From Pleurostoma richardsiae (taxonomy: Eukaryota; Ascomycota; Sordariomycetes; Calosphaeriales; Pleurostomataceae), in contig JANBVO010000001.1 of the NCBI GenBank assembly GCA_030052745.1, positions 1,302,001 to 1,366,000 of the forward strand: a DNA stretch of 64,000 nt, read 5' to 3'. The notes below the pieces were generated by a model, which was not told the origin of the DNA, ran no database searches, and saw nothing but the letters and a program-made list of their open reading frames with translations. The position numbers and the translations under genes were made by a program. Below are positions 10,985 through 23,278 of this stretch, piece after piece (the first letter of the stretch is position 1; each line of letters opens with the position of its first letter).

Positions 10985-12349
10985 GTGTGCTATCGATCTA
11001 CTTACCACCTTACCCATCGTTGTACTCTATTGTCCCTCTCTGTGGTCCGTTCGCTTCTCTTCAGTCTTTGCTCACGCTCCGCCTTCGATTGGCGCACCTT
11101 CTGTTCGGTACCCCGTCGTCCCAGTGCCGCCTGTCTCTCTTATCTGCCGTCTCCGCCGTCCAACGAAGCCGCCCTTCCCGCCTTCCCGCACATCTGCATC
11201 GTCATTCCCTTTACTTTCTCCTCTGCTTCCGACTGCCATCCGAGAATTTCACAGCTTCACAGCACACGAGCACAACGTTTTGTGCGCCTATCCGCTTCGC
11301 TGCAGCTCTGGTGTGGAATTCCAGGCCGTCCTGCCTTATCTCCAGCCATTCGATCGACTACCCGAGTCGGCTTCCCGAAGCGGAGACTCAGGAACGCGCC
11401 GTCTTCAAGCCGCTCCCGACTATCCGCTTGCGGCGACCCAACTTACTCGTTGACCTCTTGCTAGAGCTTGCCAAATATTCTATTGCTCGTCCCTTGCTGT
11501 CTGTCTCGTCTGCACGGGCTGCTACACACGATATTGCTTGCAGCTTTCCATTCCACTGGGAGCTACCGGAGGACAAGCTACTCTCATTTCGAAACGCTGT
11601 GTTGGGCATCCGTGCCGCTGCGAGACAAGAAAAAGAAAGACCTCCTGCGAGGGGTTTGCGAACACAGAAGAACGCAAATTCACCGAGAAACCCCTTGCCG
11701 ACCATTTCGGCACGCTCATTTCCTCTCGATCGGCCCTTTCCACCTCGAGCGTCTGACCGTTACGACTGCTGCTTCAATTCTTCGCTTTCTCTGAGTCTTT
11801 GTGGGACATAACCGCTCATTGCCTCGTCCTGTTTGAAATCGACGTCAAACAGCGACGAGAACAACGCTGTATTTCTGACCAGGTTCGTCTCCGTCTGATT
11901 TGTTTCTCGACTGACAGAGCCTTCCAAATCCCTGCCTCCGATGGCATGTCTCTTTCCATGCTGTCATCACTACAGTTCTCTGCGGGCTTCTGCTGTTCTG
12001 GTACTGACAAGTATGCCCCAGTCTCCCAAAGCTCCTCATGTATACCGATCTTGCGCTCCGCCTCGCATAACAACGTTTCACGACCCCGGCACCTGGGCGT
12101 TCAGGTCACTCAAGTGTAATTCTATTTCCAGTGCCTGCTAGAGTGGCCTTCGGGACGATACCGCCACTCTCCCCAAATCCGGCATTGACAATACCCAGTG
12201 GATCGACGTCTCCGCCCGGTACTGAACACAAGGGTTTAATGGACTTCGCCAACCGCATCCCCGCAGTCTAATCGTGACGGAGACATCGAACCTTTGAACC
12301 TGCCACTGCCCTCAAGAACCACCCGGAACTTGTCTTTGCAGAACCGGAG
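10985..12349 (+). promoter_or_regulatory. Long pyrimidine-rich leader/promoter of the kinesin gene
   Basis: From about 10985 to 11815 the plus strand is strongly C+T-rich with many CTCTC and CTTTC runs, and it stays pyrimidine-biased to the kinesin ATG at 12350. All three plus frames are unusually open here (up to about 275 codons), because stop codons need purines. Their translations are low-complexity Ser/Pro/Leu/Arg with no domain. I therefore read this as a promoter and a long, possibly intron-bearing 5' UTR. Upstream ATGs such as the one at 11941 could act as short upstream open frames. The transcription start cannot be placed from sequence. Confidence 0.5.
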
Positions 12350-15234
12350 ATGTCTGCCACACTCCCGAGACCGTCTCGTCCGTCAAATGGACCGCCGACG
12401 GTGGCATTGCCTGCGTTGCCCGTGGGCAAAACTCGCAAGAGCATGGGCGGATTAGCTACGCCGGCCAAGTCGACACCGAACACGCCCAAAAGTGGACTCA
12501 GAGCTCCGTCGACCACATTCCTCCCTCCCGCTACCCCTGCGCCGAATGGAGCCCTCCCGCAGCCTCGGTCGGCTTCTAGCGCGAGTGGCACGGTCAAGAC
12601 AATTCGCAAAACTGTGAGCATCAACTCGTTCCCGCAGCCTCCTCGCGGAGACACCAGAGTCACCAGTTTGCCGCCGAGCCCACTATCGAACGGTGCTAGC
12701 CGCAAATCCAAGACCCCGACGACACCGAATTACCACCTCTCCGGCACCCCGAGTCTGCTTAATGGAACCGGTGAGGGGAAGTCAGTCGCGCGAGGCGCTG
12801 GGACTAGAATATCAGATGGCCTCATCAGCGTCTCCTCGCCCCCACAGAGTCGCAGTTCGTCGGCCCAAGACTCTTACTCCACATCTGCGACGACGTACGA
12901 CGACTTAGCGGACGGTCCGATACCAAAGCCGCAACTCAACGCTGACTCGACCAGCAAGCGTCAATCCAAGACTGACGGCAAGGGAAATGTTCTAGTCAGC
13001 GTCCGAGTCAGACCTGACGCGGGCAGTAACGACCACAAGACAGAAGGCGAATGGATGGTGGACGGCCGGAAGTCTCTGATCGCATACCGTGGAAAAGAAG
13101 GAGGCGATTACTTCTACGGTAAGTATGCTCGTGAACACGGGGCTATTCCAGACTGACATGAGACCCAGATAATGTCTTCTCAACGCACGATGATAACTCG
13201 AGGGTATATGATCATATCGCAAAACGACTGGTCCGCCGAGTAATGGAGGGTTATCATGGAACCGTCTTCGCCTACGGTATGACCGGCACCGGCAAGACCT
13301 TTTCTATGCAAGGAACCGCCTCTTCTCCCGGTGTCATCCCTCTTGCGATCACCGATATCTTCTCCTACATCCGCGAGACTCCTTCGCGCGAGTTCCTGTT
13401 ACGCGTTAGCTACCTCGAGATCTACAACGAGAAGATACACGACCTGCTCAGCATGCCAACGAACGGTGTCGGCGGAGGCGCTCAGGAAGAAATCAAGCTG
13501 CGTGAAGACAGCAAGAGAGGCGTCTACGCGTTTCCTTTGAAGGAAGAGATCGTGCAAAGCCCGACGCAGTTGCTGCGGGTGATTGCCCGTGGTGACCAGG
13601 CCCGTCGGACAGCCAGCACTCAGTTCAACGCCAGAAGTTCTCGAAGTCACGCCGTGGTCCAAATCGTGGTGGAGAGTCGAGAGCGCATTCCTGGTGGCGG
13701 CCTTGATGGTGCGAGCAAGAGGCAAGGTCTCTTGCCGGGCGGTGTCCGCGTGTCCACCTTGAGCTTGATCGACCTAGCGGGTTCCGAGAAAGCAGCCGAG
13801 ACCAAAGAGCGGCGGACCGAGGGTTCCCATATCAACAAGAGTCTGCTTACTCTCGGTACCGTCATCTCCAAGCTGTCCGAACACAAGGAGAAGGAGGCCA
13901 AGGCAGCGGACAAGGACGGCAAGCACTTACCTTACCGAGATAGCAAGTTGACGAGACTGCTCCAGGGAGCCTTGTCCGGAAACTCCCTGGTCAGTATTCT
14001 CTGCACGATCCAGATCGGCTCGACCGGGAGTGCGGCGAGCGCCAACAGCCACACCACGGAGACCATCAACACGCTGAAGTTTGCTTCTCGTGCGAAGAAC
14101 AATATTGTCAGCCACGCGAAGAAGGCAGAGGAGGCTCTGGGGGCTGGCGGCGATGGTGGTGCGAGGGTGCTTCTCGAGCGCTATCGGATGGAGATTGTCG
14201 AGCTCAGACAACAGCTTGAGGGTCAGGCCAAAAATACCGCCAAGAAGGACGAGGAGGAGGAGAAGGTCAAGGACGCCGAGGAGGAGCGGGCACGCGAGAA
14301 GGAGGCTGAGCACCGGCACGAGGAGCAGCTTCTCGAGATGCAACTTGCTCGGACTGCCCTCAAGGAACGCATCGACCATCTCAACCGCCTGATCCTCAGC
14401 TCCAAATCCATCGGCGTCAATGCCAATGGAACTTTCAGCTCTTTGAGTATGCACCCGAGGTTTTCTCAGGCGTCGGTTCGGTCCTCTGTGGCAACAACCA
14501 ACGGCGGCCGACCAGTTCTAGAGAGGACCGCATCGCTGACATCATCCTCGTCTACGGTCGGACGTCGGTCCAGTAGTCAGAGGCACTCGAGCGGCCCTGA
14601 AGCCACGGGTGCCGATGACGAGGACAGCGTAGGCGAGTTTGGCGATGGAACCGCATCATTGACCGCGCAGAACAGGGCTCTGCAGGCTGATCTTGCCGAC
14701 AAAAATCGGTACATCGCTACACTAGAGAAGCGGTTGTTGCAGGCCCGTCGTGCGAGCTCATCGCGAGCCTCCGTCGGCCTCTCTGCGCCAAACAAGGCCA
14801 TCATGGTTGGAGAGGACCATAGCGTTGCCGCAGTCCTGAGAGAGAAGGATGCAGAGATTGCGGAGCTCCGAGCAAGGCTCGATGACAAGGACCGCATGCT
14901 TGCTGCGCTGCGGAGCGCGGCACGATCTAGGGACAACGCTGACCGGAACGTCGAGTCGAGGTCCGAGGTCCGCGCTTCCCAGGTTGTGGAGCCGCAGAAC
15001 CATTCCCAACCCGCGAGCCCCTCGGAGCGGAACAGGGGAAAGAGCGTCGACGAGATGAGTCGGATTCTGGACGAGATGATCCAGGACCGCGTCGAGAGCG
15101 GCCAACTCGTCCGGGGGACCCGCGGCAGCGTCAGGCTCGTTGCTGATCGCAAGCAGGAGACGCTGACCGAGCCGATGCGTCTCGAGCCTCTGAGACAAAG
15201 CCCCAGCCCGCAGCCAATGGCTGTTGAAGTGTAA
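12350..15234 (+). CDS. kipA: Kinesin-7 motor protein of the Kip2/KipA type
   Basis: Two exons, 12350-13118 and 13169-15234, around a 50-bp intron (GTAAGT donor, CTGAC branch site, CCCAG acceptor), giving 944 residues. Kip2/KipA kinesins walk toward microtubule plus ends, carry tip factors, and help keep hyphal growth straight. Residues 1-205 are a Ser/Pro/Thr-rich basic region typical of this class. The motor domain spans about 210-570. It has the P-loop GMTGTGKT near residue 292, the switch I sequence NARSSRSH, switch II LIDLAGSE, and HLPYRDSKLTRLLQ. Predicted coiled coil follows at about 580-690, with further heptad-like stretches after a Ser-rich linker. The sequence FDNVFSTHDDNSRVYDHIA-type block before the P-loop (here DNVFSTHDDNSRVYDHIAKR) fits kinesin-7. 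The symbol follows Aspergillus usage and is by family assignment only. Confidence 0.9.
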
Positions 15235-18200
15235 TATACCTATGTCCTTCTCTCTGTCTCGGCTCTGGCATCCTTAGGGCACCAAGGGACTGCCCTCACG
15301 AGGATCCCATTGCAACGGCCGACCATCAGTCTTTTCTTCCATCTGGAGCGGAAGGAGAACGGAGTTAAAGGGGGGGCCCCGTCTTTTGTCTTTGTCAAAT
15401 TTTTTTGATTGTCTTATACCCTCTCGATCATTCTGCGTTTGTTTGATACAATCGGACGGCCATAGGTTGCCGTGGTCAGGGGCCATTAGGGGGACGAAGG
15501 AGGGCTTTGTACCATAATGTGGTGGACTGAACAAAACTTTTCTCTGCTTTGGGGCTCGTGGTGGATAGTTGCGCCCCGGGCTTGTTCTCCGCGGAGTCTT
15601 CTTTCTCTCGATGGCTGTCGTCGAAGGGCTGGCAAGGACTCCTTCGTTTCTTTTTACGCATTTCAACCACGGGCTAGAGAGAGAAAGAGGGCAGGGTCTA
15701 CTGAGTCGACTGCCGCAGGGGCGCTGTACATTATTCTTATTCGGGAGAACGAACTACGCGAATGATGGGATAGTGACGAGGAAAAGGAGACGATGAGTTT
15801 CAATAATTCATGCAGATACCCTTCAGTCCATCTGTCCCTCTGCTTGACTGAAAGTGTGTTGATGCCTACGCAACAACTTCGTGTGATGCTTTCGCGCTCA
15901 GCTATCCAGCCACGTGGAACAGGATGGCGTTCCTCCGTTTGCGCTGGGGACGGGACGCGACCGCTGCTACTGCTGCCAAACGAGCCCGGGCTGGCGGGCG
16001 TCCTGGTGTTTGTCTCTGCAGAGAGGCTGCCTGCCGGCGGCGGGGCGCGTCTGGCAAGGGTCTTCGAGGCATATCCCACAACGGATAAATGGAGAGACAT
16101 CCACCGCTTACGCACAACTTACTACACGTCCTCCCGCGGGAGTGACGAGACCACCCCCCCAGAACGCGTACGTGCTTCTACTATATTGGCTTCATCTATC
16201 TATATCCTGATCACGGCCTGCGAACCGGGTAAGCTGCCGCTCTGGGCGGTTTGACGGAGGAATCGTCACCACCCGTGGGTCCTCCCCTTCCCCGGTTAGC
16301 TTATGCAGCCTCTTTGCTGTGAGCTGAACGAAACAGCCCGGTGGAGACTGTCAGTCAGGACAGGTGCCGAGCCGGGCGACACGTTGCTCTGCATAGGCGA
16401 GATGCGGGCGGTGCTCGTCGAATGGAAATAGGTCACAATAGCTGAGGTGCATTATTACGTTGCACGACGTCCGAGTCGTGGCGCGGGGTGGGGAGTGGTA
16501 CTCGGGTCGAGGAGCAGCAGCAGCGGCAGCAACAGCGGCAGCAGCAGCACATCGTCGGTATCCGGTTTGACTTGGACCGTATTAGTCCATACAGTACAGA
16601 GGAGCCTTGGGAGGCAGACACAGCTAGTCAGTCACCTTGACCTTGACCTTCCCCAACGGGGCCGCGTTGCCCCTTTCGTGGAGCTCTGCAAAGCAAAAGC
16701 TGTGTGGACTGTGTGGACTGTGGAGTGATGATGAAGTTGGGCCAATGGACCGGACCCCCCGCGGCTTCTTCCTTTCTCCCTCCTTCCTCCCGGCGCGTCG
16801 GATCCCAGTGTTGGCCCACGGCCCATGGCTCATCCTGCCCGCTGTCTCGCTGTCTCGCTGTTTCGCTCTGGTGCTCGCTTTAGCGTGTTTCAGATATTCG
16901 GGGCTTGACAGGGGCTCCAAATAGGGATTGTCGGGGACCGGCAAGGCGGGGGGCCGCGGCTACCTGTATCTTAGGTACCTTTGCCCTTTCCCTCCCGCTT
17001 GTGACTGCTGGAAGGAGGGGGCTGGCGGTGACTTGTTCAGCCCGTACCGCGGGGCACGCTAAGGAGAGGGGGCTAACAAAGGGTCTTGCTCTTCTGACCT
17101 CACTTCTCCTTCTCTACGGTCACATCCTGCAGGCCTTGGGCTGATCTCGCCGCAGTCACTCTGGTTCGTGGACAAACCGGTGCTGTTGCGTGCGGAGAAG
17201 GGAGCATTCTATCCGTTCCCCTGCCTTCTTTTTCTCTTCTGTTGGGACGGACAGCCATATCCGAGGCGGGAAACACAGCTGTAACCCAGGCGTGGCCGTT
17301 TTCACATCCCATCTTGTCTACCCTACCATGACGACTGACGAACACCCATAGAACATCAATCAGGAAGGCGATTACTGTAATCTTGGAGAAGTCTCGCTTG
17401 CTCTGCCATAAGGTTGTTCCTCCTCTATTCTGTGTCTGTGTCTGTGACTGTGACTGTAAGCGTGTGTATGGACGATTGGACTGGCTGAGCTGTCGTGCGA
17501 CGCTCCTCCGTTACCCTCCCCTCCTGGCCGCGTCTGGCGCACCCGTAGCCTGACCTGCATCGTCGTCACCATCAGCCGATGCCGAGAGTCTCTATGGTGC
17601 AGATACAGTGCCGCCGTACGTACATGGCAGCTCGAAACCGTTGGCCCGTGTGGTCGTAAGACCCCGTTGTGGCAACAATCAGAAACGTTGTCGCCGCTAG
17701 GGCTCAGGAAACAATGACCGAATCTATCTGAGGATCCGGGTTCCTGGCTTGCGCGCCTAGTGCAGACTTGCAGTAGTTCCGGGCGGATCACGGCTTAGAC
17801 GGGTGGGTAGAGGGGCGGAAGGGGGAGAATAAATATTCGAACATGTCCACGTCGGCCGGTCTACATGTACTCTATACCGTGCCCTCCTGCTCGATCTCAG
17901 CGAGGTTGTGAATATCCTCTCTTTCCGGCAGTGCCGCTGGTCAGCAAGAGAAAGAAAGAAAAAAAGGAGCGGAGGACCTGCGGACCCCGCCATCACCGCC
18001 TCGTGCTCTCGCAACCCCTAAAAAAATCCTGGAGTGTCCGTCCAACGGGGATCTCGGGCGGGCCTGTCACTGTCGGAGACTGAGAGCGAGAAGTGGGCTT
18101 CCCCAGTCAGCGTATGACGTCGGTTTAGCTTGTTAGGGAGAAGATCGGACACAGATCCATCAAAAGCGCTGCCAGGTCCCTCTTCCGAGTCCGCGCGAAG

Positions 18201-18822
18201 TCTCCTCCCTCCCGCCTGCTTTAAGGATCCAGCAATTGGGATGCGCGCTGGGAAAAGGCGTTTCCCGGCTTTGCTGTGCACTAGTCGAAATCCCGCCTCT
18301 TCCTCTTCGGCAATGAGCTGCTGCTCCAAACCCTGACGGCGGCCGATCATCGTGGGCCTCTGCCTGTGTTCGCTTCTCGTCTCCGCGCGGGCTGGTCCTA
18401 TCAAAATTCAACGACTGCGGACGACTCCTTACTTGTTGTACTGCCCACCCACTTTCGAGGGCCAGCCGACCTCTTGAGTCCTACTGAGGGCCACACAGAA
18501 AAATAACTACATCTTTCCTCCTCCTCTTCTTCTTCTTGTTGTTTGACTTCTCCTTCGACGATTCTACTGTTCTTTCAGGTCATCGGCCCACTCCCATCGA
18601 TGGGGATGTGATGCCCAAGAGGTGACTCTGCCGTTCTTCTGGCGTCCGCTCCTTCGACCCTCCGAGGTACATCGACAACTGTACCCGATATAAACTTCCA
18701 CCGTTGAGGTACCTCCCTCAGGTCACCTTACAGATACAGGTGCACCGTATTCCCAACAGCAAACGGAATACGTGCCCTCGCTACGACAGCATCCAGTCTG
18801 CGCATCACTTGGATTCGCCAAC
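15235..18822. other. Long spacer between kinesin and glycosyltransferase-like genes
   Basis: About 3.6 kb with no supported gene. It holds a short CAG-type trinucleotide tract at 16508-16545, a TGTGGAC tandem near 16698-16722 and a GTGTCTGTGACTGTGACTG stretch near 17428-17456. The last 400 bp (about 18480-18780) contain CTTCTTC-type pyrimidine tracts and look like the leader of the next gene. Open frames on both strands are short or low-complexity. Confidence 0.5.
16508..16545 (+). repeat. Imperfect CAG/CGG trinucleotide tract
   Basis: A run of AGC/GGC/AAC triplets (GAGCAGCAGCAGCGGCAGCA and onward), about twelve units with interruptions. It lies in the non-coding spacer after the kinesin gene and is an ordinary microsatellite. 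Confidence 0.7.
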
Positions 18823-20649
18823 ATGCCGCCCACGCTCGATTTGAGTCGGACGACTCACAAGATGATCGTCATCCCTCCTCGCATCAACCTCAGGCGGGCG
18901 GCATCTTACACCCACGAGAAGAGCGGCCCACTGTCCGCGACGTCTTCTCGCTTCAGCTTCAACCACCTCGTCTTCTCTCCTCCTCCGTCGCCAGGCTTAC
19001 CCCAGCTGGTCCCCCGACTCCGCAAGCCATCCAATACACCTCGGCCAAGCCGTGTTCTCCGTCTCTTCCTGTGGCTATTTGGCGCCATCTTCTTACTCTA
19101 CCTGGCTGTGTCTTCCATCCGGCAGGGCCAGGTTATCCCCATTCTCGCCTGGACTCGGCGTGCCCACGATCAGTACGAGATGATCGGCCAGGATGACCTC
19201 CCAGACTTCCCCACGCCGGTTGTGGTCACCAACCGGAGAGGGCGAGTGAAATGGACCGTCTCTATTCCGCCCACTTATGGCTTCCCCCTAAGCATCAAGG
19301 AGTATTCCGATGTCTGTGCGAAGTGTCGCGACGTATCACAGAAGGTCTATTCCTTGCACAACACCGACCCAAGCGGTCACGACGCAAACGACAGGTACTA
19401 TGTTGATGTTCGAGAGGCAGAGAGGGCCGGCTACCTGCCAGGCACAGTCAGTCAAGCCGATGAGACCACGGAGCAGGGGCAGGACGGCGACCTTCTGGGC
19501 GAGAATAAGGACAGCCTGGTCGATGCTCCCCTCTGCAAGACGTCCATGACTTACGTACTGGAGTCGCCAGACGCCGGGATGGGGAAGACGCTGATGACGC
19601 TCTGGATGGCTTATGGCCTAGCGAAAAAGGAGGGTCGAGCATTCTTCATCGACGATACCCGCTGGGCATATGGCCAGTACACGGCCATCTTTGACCCACC
19701 TCCTCTCCCAGGCTGCCGGCCACCTCCACGGCACGAGATGGTCCCCTGTCCTCGGCAAGCGCATCACTTGGTTGTGAATGCTGCCAATGCTGCCGATATA
19801 TTCGGCAGGCTCGTATCCGACGCCGACGAGGACGGCGTGAAGGAGACTGGTCAGGATGAGCTGTTCCGACTAGCGCACCAAGGCTACCAGGCTCTATTTC
19901 GGCTGAACAAGATGGATCAGGAGTACGTCTTCAGCCGCGTGACGGAGCATAAAGCGAGGACACGAGCGGCGGAGGGCACCAAGCACAACGGGATGGTCAT
20001 CGGCATGCATATGCGTCACGGCGATCGCCACCCCTACGAGTTCCAGTACCGCGACTCGTATATTCCGGCCGACGTCTATACCCAGCGGGCGCGGGAGATC
20101 CTCAACGCGACGTACGAAATGCGCGGGCCCCACCACGGCGAGGACGTCGTGGGGAAGCAGCACTCGCTTTTCCTACTGGCGTCGGACGACCCGCTCGTCT
20201 ACGACCTCGACGAGTTCGCCGGCGCACGGCGCGCCCAGGAGCAGATCAAGCTAGCCAGCAAGGCCGCCATCCAGCAGGTCAACCCCGACAGGTCTGTTAT
20301 GCACAAGTTTGTCGACGAGACCTTCGGCTGGGAGGGCGGCTTCTTCGCCGCCATGTTCTGGAACCTCGGGATGTCCAGCCTGAGCGCCGCGAGCGCCGCC
20401 GCCGCCGCCTCCCAGGCGCGGCCCGTGCCGCCCCCTTCGTCCGAGATGATGCGGCTTAGGAGCCTCGTCGGGCGCGCCTACATGATGGACCTCGCAGTCC
20501 TGGCGGACGCGAGCGACGTCGTGATCTGCACGGTCAGCGCGATGGGGTGCCGCCTGATGGCTGTTATGATGGGGTGGGAGAGCGCCATCGAGAAGGGGAG
20601 GTGGGTGAACATCGACGGAGAGTTCGGCTGGACGGGGATCGCCTGGTGA
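18823..20649 (+). CDS. Type II membrane protein, fucosyltransferase-like (GT23/O-FucT fold)
   Basis: Single exon. The open frame extends upstream of 18823, but the first ATG is there, giving 608 residues. A basic N-terminal tail is followed by one membrane anchor at about 78-98 (LFLWLFGAIFLLYLAVSS), as in Golgi type II glycosyltransferases. The lumenal part contains VLESPDAGMGKTLMTLWMAY, FFIDDTRWAYGQYTAIFDPP and IGMHMRHGDRHPYEFQYRDS. The last resembles the basic HxRxxD-type donor-binding loop of alpha-1,6- and O-fucosyltransferases. LLASDDPLVYDLDEF and ETFGWEGGFFAAMFWNLG follow. This looks like a conserved but uncharacterised Pezizomycotina family. The fucosyltransferase-like fold is inferred from motif layout; donor and acceptor are unknown. 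The MGKT stretch resembles a P-loop but is not one in context. Confidence 0.68.
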   Translation: MPPTLDLSRTTHKMIVIPPRINLRRAASYTHEKSGPLSATSSRFSFNHLVFSPPPSPGLPQLVPRLRKPSNTPRPSRVLRLFLWLFGAIFLLYLAVSSIRQGQVIPILAWTRRAHDQYEMIGQDDLPDFPTPVVVTNRRGRVKWTVSIPPTYGFPLSIKEYSDVCAKCRDVSQKVYSLHNTDPSGHDANDRYYVDVREAERAGYLPGTVSQADETTEQGQDGDLLGENKDSLVDAPLCKTSMTYVLESPDAGMGKTLMTLWMAYGLAKKEGRAFFIDDTRWAYGQYTAIFDPPPLPGCRPPPRHEMVPCPRQAHHLVVNAANAADIFGRLVSDADEDGVKETGQDELFRLAHQGYQALFRLNKMDQEYVFSRVTEHKARTRAAEGTKHNGMVIGMHMRHGDRHPYEFQYRDSYIPADVYTQRAREILNATYEMRGPHHGEDVVGKQHSLFLLASDDPLVYDLDEFAGARRAQEQIKLASKAAIQQVNPDRSVMHKFVDETFGWEGGFFAAMFWNLGMSSLSAASAAAAASQARPVPPPSSEMMRLRSLVGRAYMMDLAVLADASDVVICTVSAMGCRLMAVMMGWESAIEKGRWVNIDGEFGWTGIAW

Positions 20650-21426
20650 TTGACAGCCGCCCCCTCTGAAGGCTTCTGTGTCGACTATGTGTAGGAAGAG
20701 GGTACTCGTGCGAGAAAGCACTTTTGCATCAAGGCGGCGTTGAATGGTTGCTTTTGGAAGCATTTGAGATGATACCACGTCGGAGAAGCTATCTTCTGTG
20801 TAGAGAAAAACAGGGGTTGTGTCTGCCCATCTAAGGCCTTATTGTATGGGCCAAACGTTCGTTAGCCGACGGGATGGCTGAGAGGATAATACCACATTCG
20901 TTCTAATTAATTGATGAATCTCTATATTGATCTGACACCTGTCTTCTCCCGTATGGACTGTGAGCGTTGCCTGTGATTCAGCATAGCTATTCGAACTCTC
21001 GGATATTGTGCCCGTCACCGAAATCCGGGGTTTTGCAGCCCGCCCTTGCCCAAAAGAGCACCGGCCAGCGCCTTGATTGGCCGCCTCCATCACGGGGGCA
21101 GCCTAAAACGGGAATGGTTTACGCGGACTCCAGGGCCTTGACATCACTTGGGGCATCTCGGCCGCTGGACTCTTACTGTAGCCTCTATTGTCCAACTATC
21201 TGAGGAGATCTACCCCAGGAACCTTGGCATGATGGGAGGAGGCAAGGACCGTGCCGAAGATGCAAGCGAACCTGTTGGGTGAGGGGGCGAGAAGACCACC
21301 AGGGAAGTCAAGGCACCCTATCTCCCAACGAAAGTACATAGGGAGCTGGTTCGGACTTCTCTTGGAGCTGGAAAACAGTTGTATCCATCACGTTTCTCTC
21401 TCGTCGTCTCCTCGGCCAGAAACCAC
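20650..21426. other. Spacer before the carboxylesterase gene
   Basis: About 0.78 kb containing the 3' end of the glycosyltransferase-like gene and the promoter of the carboxylesterase gene. No repeat, RNA gene or supported coding frame is visible. Confidence 0.6.
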
Positions 21427-23278
21427 ATGGCATCCCTCAGACTGTGCCTCGCGATGATCGCCAGCATCTTCTCCGTGGCCTCGGCGGCGCAGCGCAACTG
21501 GATCGTGGGCCAGGCCGTCAGCACCACCAGCGGCGTCCTGCTAGGCCACGCCTCCGAGTTTGCGCCGGATGTGTCTGAGTACCTGGGGGCTCCCTTCGCT
21601 GAGCCGCCCGTGGGTGAGCTCCGGTGGGCGGCGCCGGTGCGGTTCTCTGCGTCTGGGGAGTTTAACGCGTCCAGCTTTGTCAGTACCAACCGCTAATTCC
21701 TCAGTCCATCCATACTTGCCTCTGCTCCCTTGTGCTCCTCTGAGAAGAAAACGGCGTCGCCGGTTGCATTACTGCAAGCTGACCACTAAGCTCGGTGCAG
21801 GGAAACGCCTGCCCGCGGCTGCCGGGGAACAACAACCTGAACGCCCTGAGCAAATGGTTCGCCAACCTCACAGATGCGGGCGCGGCAATATTGACTATCC
21901 AGAGCGCCGCCAACGATACTTTCTCCGAGGACTGCCTGACCGTGAACGTCTGGACTAAGCCACAGGCGGGAGCCGCGAGCAAGCCGGTCATCGTTTTCGT
22001 TCACGGGGGTGCCTTCAGCTCCGGCGACTGCTCCAACCCCTTCGAGTCCGGGGCGGTGTTCGCGGACGAGCAGGACGTAGTTTTTGTCACTTTCAAGTGC
22101 GCCTGCCGGGTCCTGAACTGCCCACATTAACTTCCGGGCGGTGCTGTACTAACGGCGTACGATCCAGTTACCGGCTGAGCATAATGGGTTTCCCCGGGCA
22201 CAATGACACCGAGAAAGTGCCATATAATCTCGGCCTGAGAGACCAGCGGCTCGCGATCGAGTGGATCCGAGACAATATTGCTGCCTTCAGCGGAGATCCA
22301 GACCGGATTACCCTCTTCGGCTCGTCCGCCGGCGCGGCCAGCCTGGACTATTTCTCGTACGCCTACGTTGATGACCCGATCGTGTCTTCCTTCATCCCCG
22401 CCTCCGGCACTGCGACCAGCTTCGGCGCCATCCAGCCAGACGCAGCCGCGCAGAAGTGGTTCACCGTCAGCGAGACTCTCGGCTGCGGCGGCGCCTCGAC
22501 GGACCCGGACGCGCTGCTCTCCTGCATGCGCGGCAAGTCCACCGACGAGGTGATGAGCGCCATCCCACCCGTAGCGGGCTTCTCGGCGCTGCAGAGCTCC
22601 TTCACCGCGACTGTCGACGAGACCCTCGTCTTCGCCGACTACACCAACCGCACGCCGGTGGCGCGCCCCGTGCTCATAGGCAGCAACGACGCCGAGGCGG
22701 AGCTGTTCGAGGCGACCGCCGCGCTGAAGGGCAGCACCTTCACGACGGACTTCTGGGCGACAGTCACACACGCCGTCTTCACCTGCCCGGCGGCCCTGCG
22801 CGCGAACCGCAGCCTCAACGCCGGCCAGCCGACCTGGCGGTACCGCTTCGCGGGCGCGTCGTTCCCCAACGTGCGGCTCAGCGGCAACGCGTACCACGGG
22901 GCGTGGCACGGGAGCCAGAACGTCGTCATGTTCGGCAACGCGCGGCTGAGCGGGCCGCCGGACACGGAGGCGGAGGGGAGGCTGGCGGAGTACATGCGCG
23001 GCGCGTGGGCGGCGTTCGCGAGGGATCCTGAGAGGGGGCTGGTCGAGTACGGGTGGCCGGTGTACGACCCGGCGGAGAGGACGCTGGTGCAGCTGGGTGA
23101 GACGGGGCGAAACGAGACGGGGGCGAACTTCACCGTGGGAGATGCGTATGACGGGTCGTGCGGGACGAGGGAGGAGGTCACGGCGACGCGGATCGCTACA
23201 GCTGCAACTACGACTGCGACTGCGACTGCGAGTTCGAGTGCGAGTGCGGCAGGCCCGGCTTCAGGGGTGAGTGTCTGA
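21427..23278 (+). CDS. Secreted type-B carboxylesterase / cholinesterase-like lipase
   Basis: Three exons: 21427-21678, 21801-22096 and 22168-23278, giving 552 residues. Intron 1 (122 bp) joins FNASSF to GNACPRLPGNNN. Intron 2 (71 bp, TACTAAC branch site) recreates the expected NYRLSIMGFPGH block. Residues 1-20 form a signal peptide (LCLAMIASIFSVASA). Family motifs follow: YLGAPFAEPPVGELRWAAP, then SEDCLTVNVW, then the oxyanion-hole block VFVHGGAFSSG. The nucleophile elbow is FGSSAGAAS with Ser236; many relatives have GESAG, so Ser replaces the usual Glu before the nucleophile. The acid is probably in the NDAEAELFE block, and the His is in AYHGAWHGSQ. The C-terminus is an Ala/Thr/Ser-rich tail. 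It probably hydrolyses ester substrates outside the cell; the specific substrate is unknown. Confidence 0.88.

Noticed and set aside
10668-11811. Three overlapping plus-strand frames of 159-274 codons
   Set aside because: They arise from pyrimidine-rich DNA that lacks stops in all three frames. Translations are low-complexity Ser/Pro/Leu/Arg without domains.
19586-19597. MGKT word in the glycosyltransferase-like protein as a P-loop
   Set aside because: No preceding GxxxxG, no Walker B, and the protein is a lumenal type II membrane protein.
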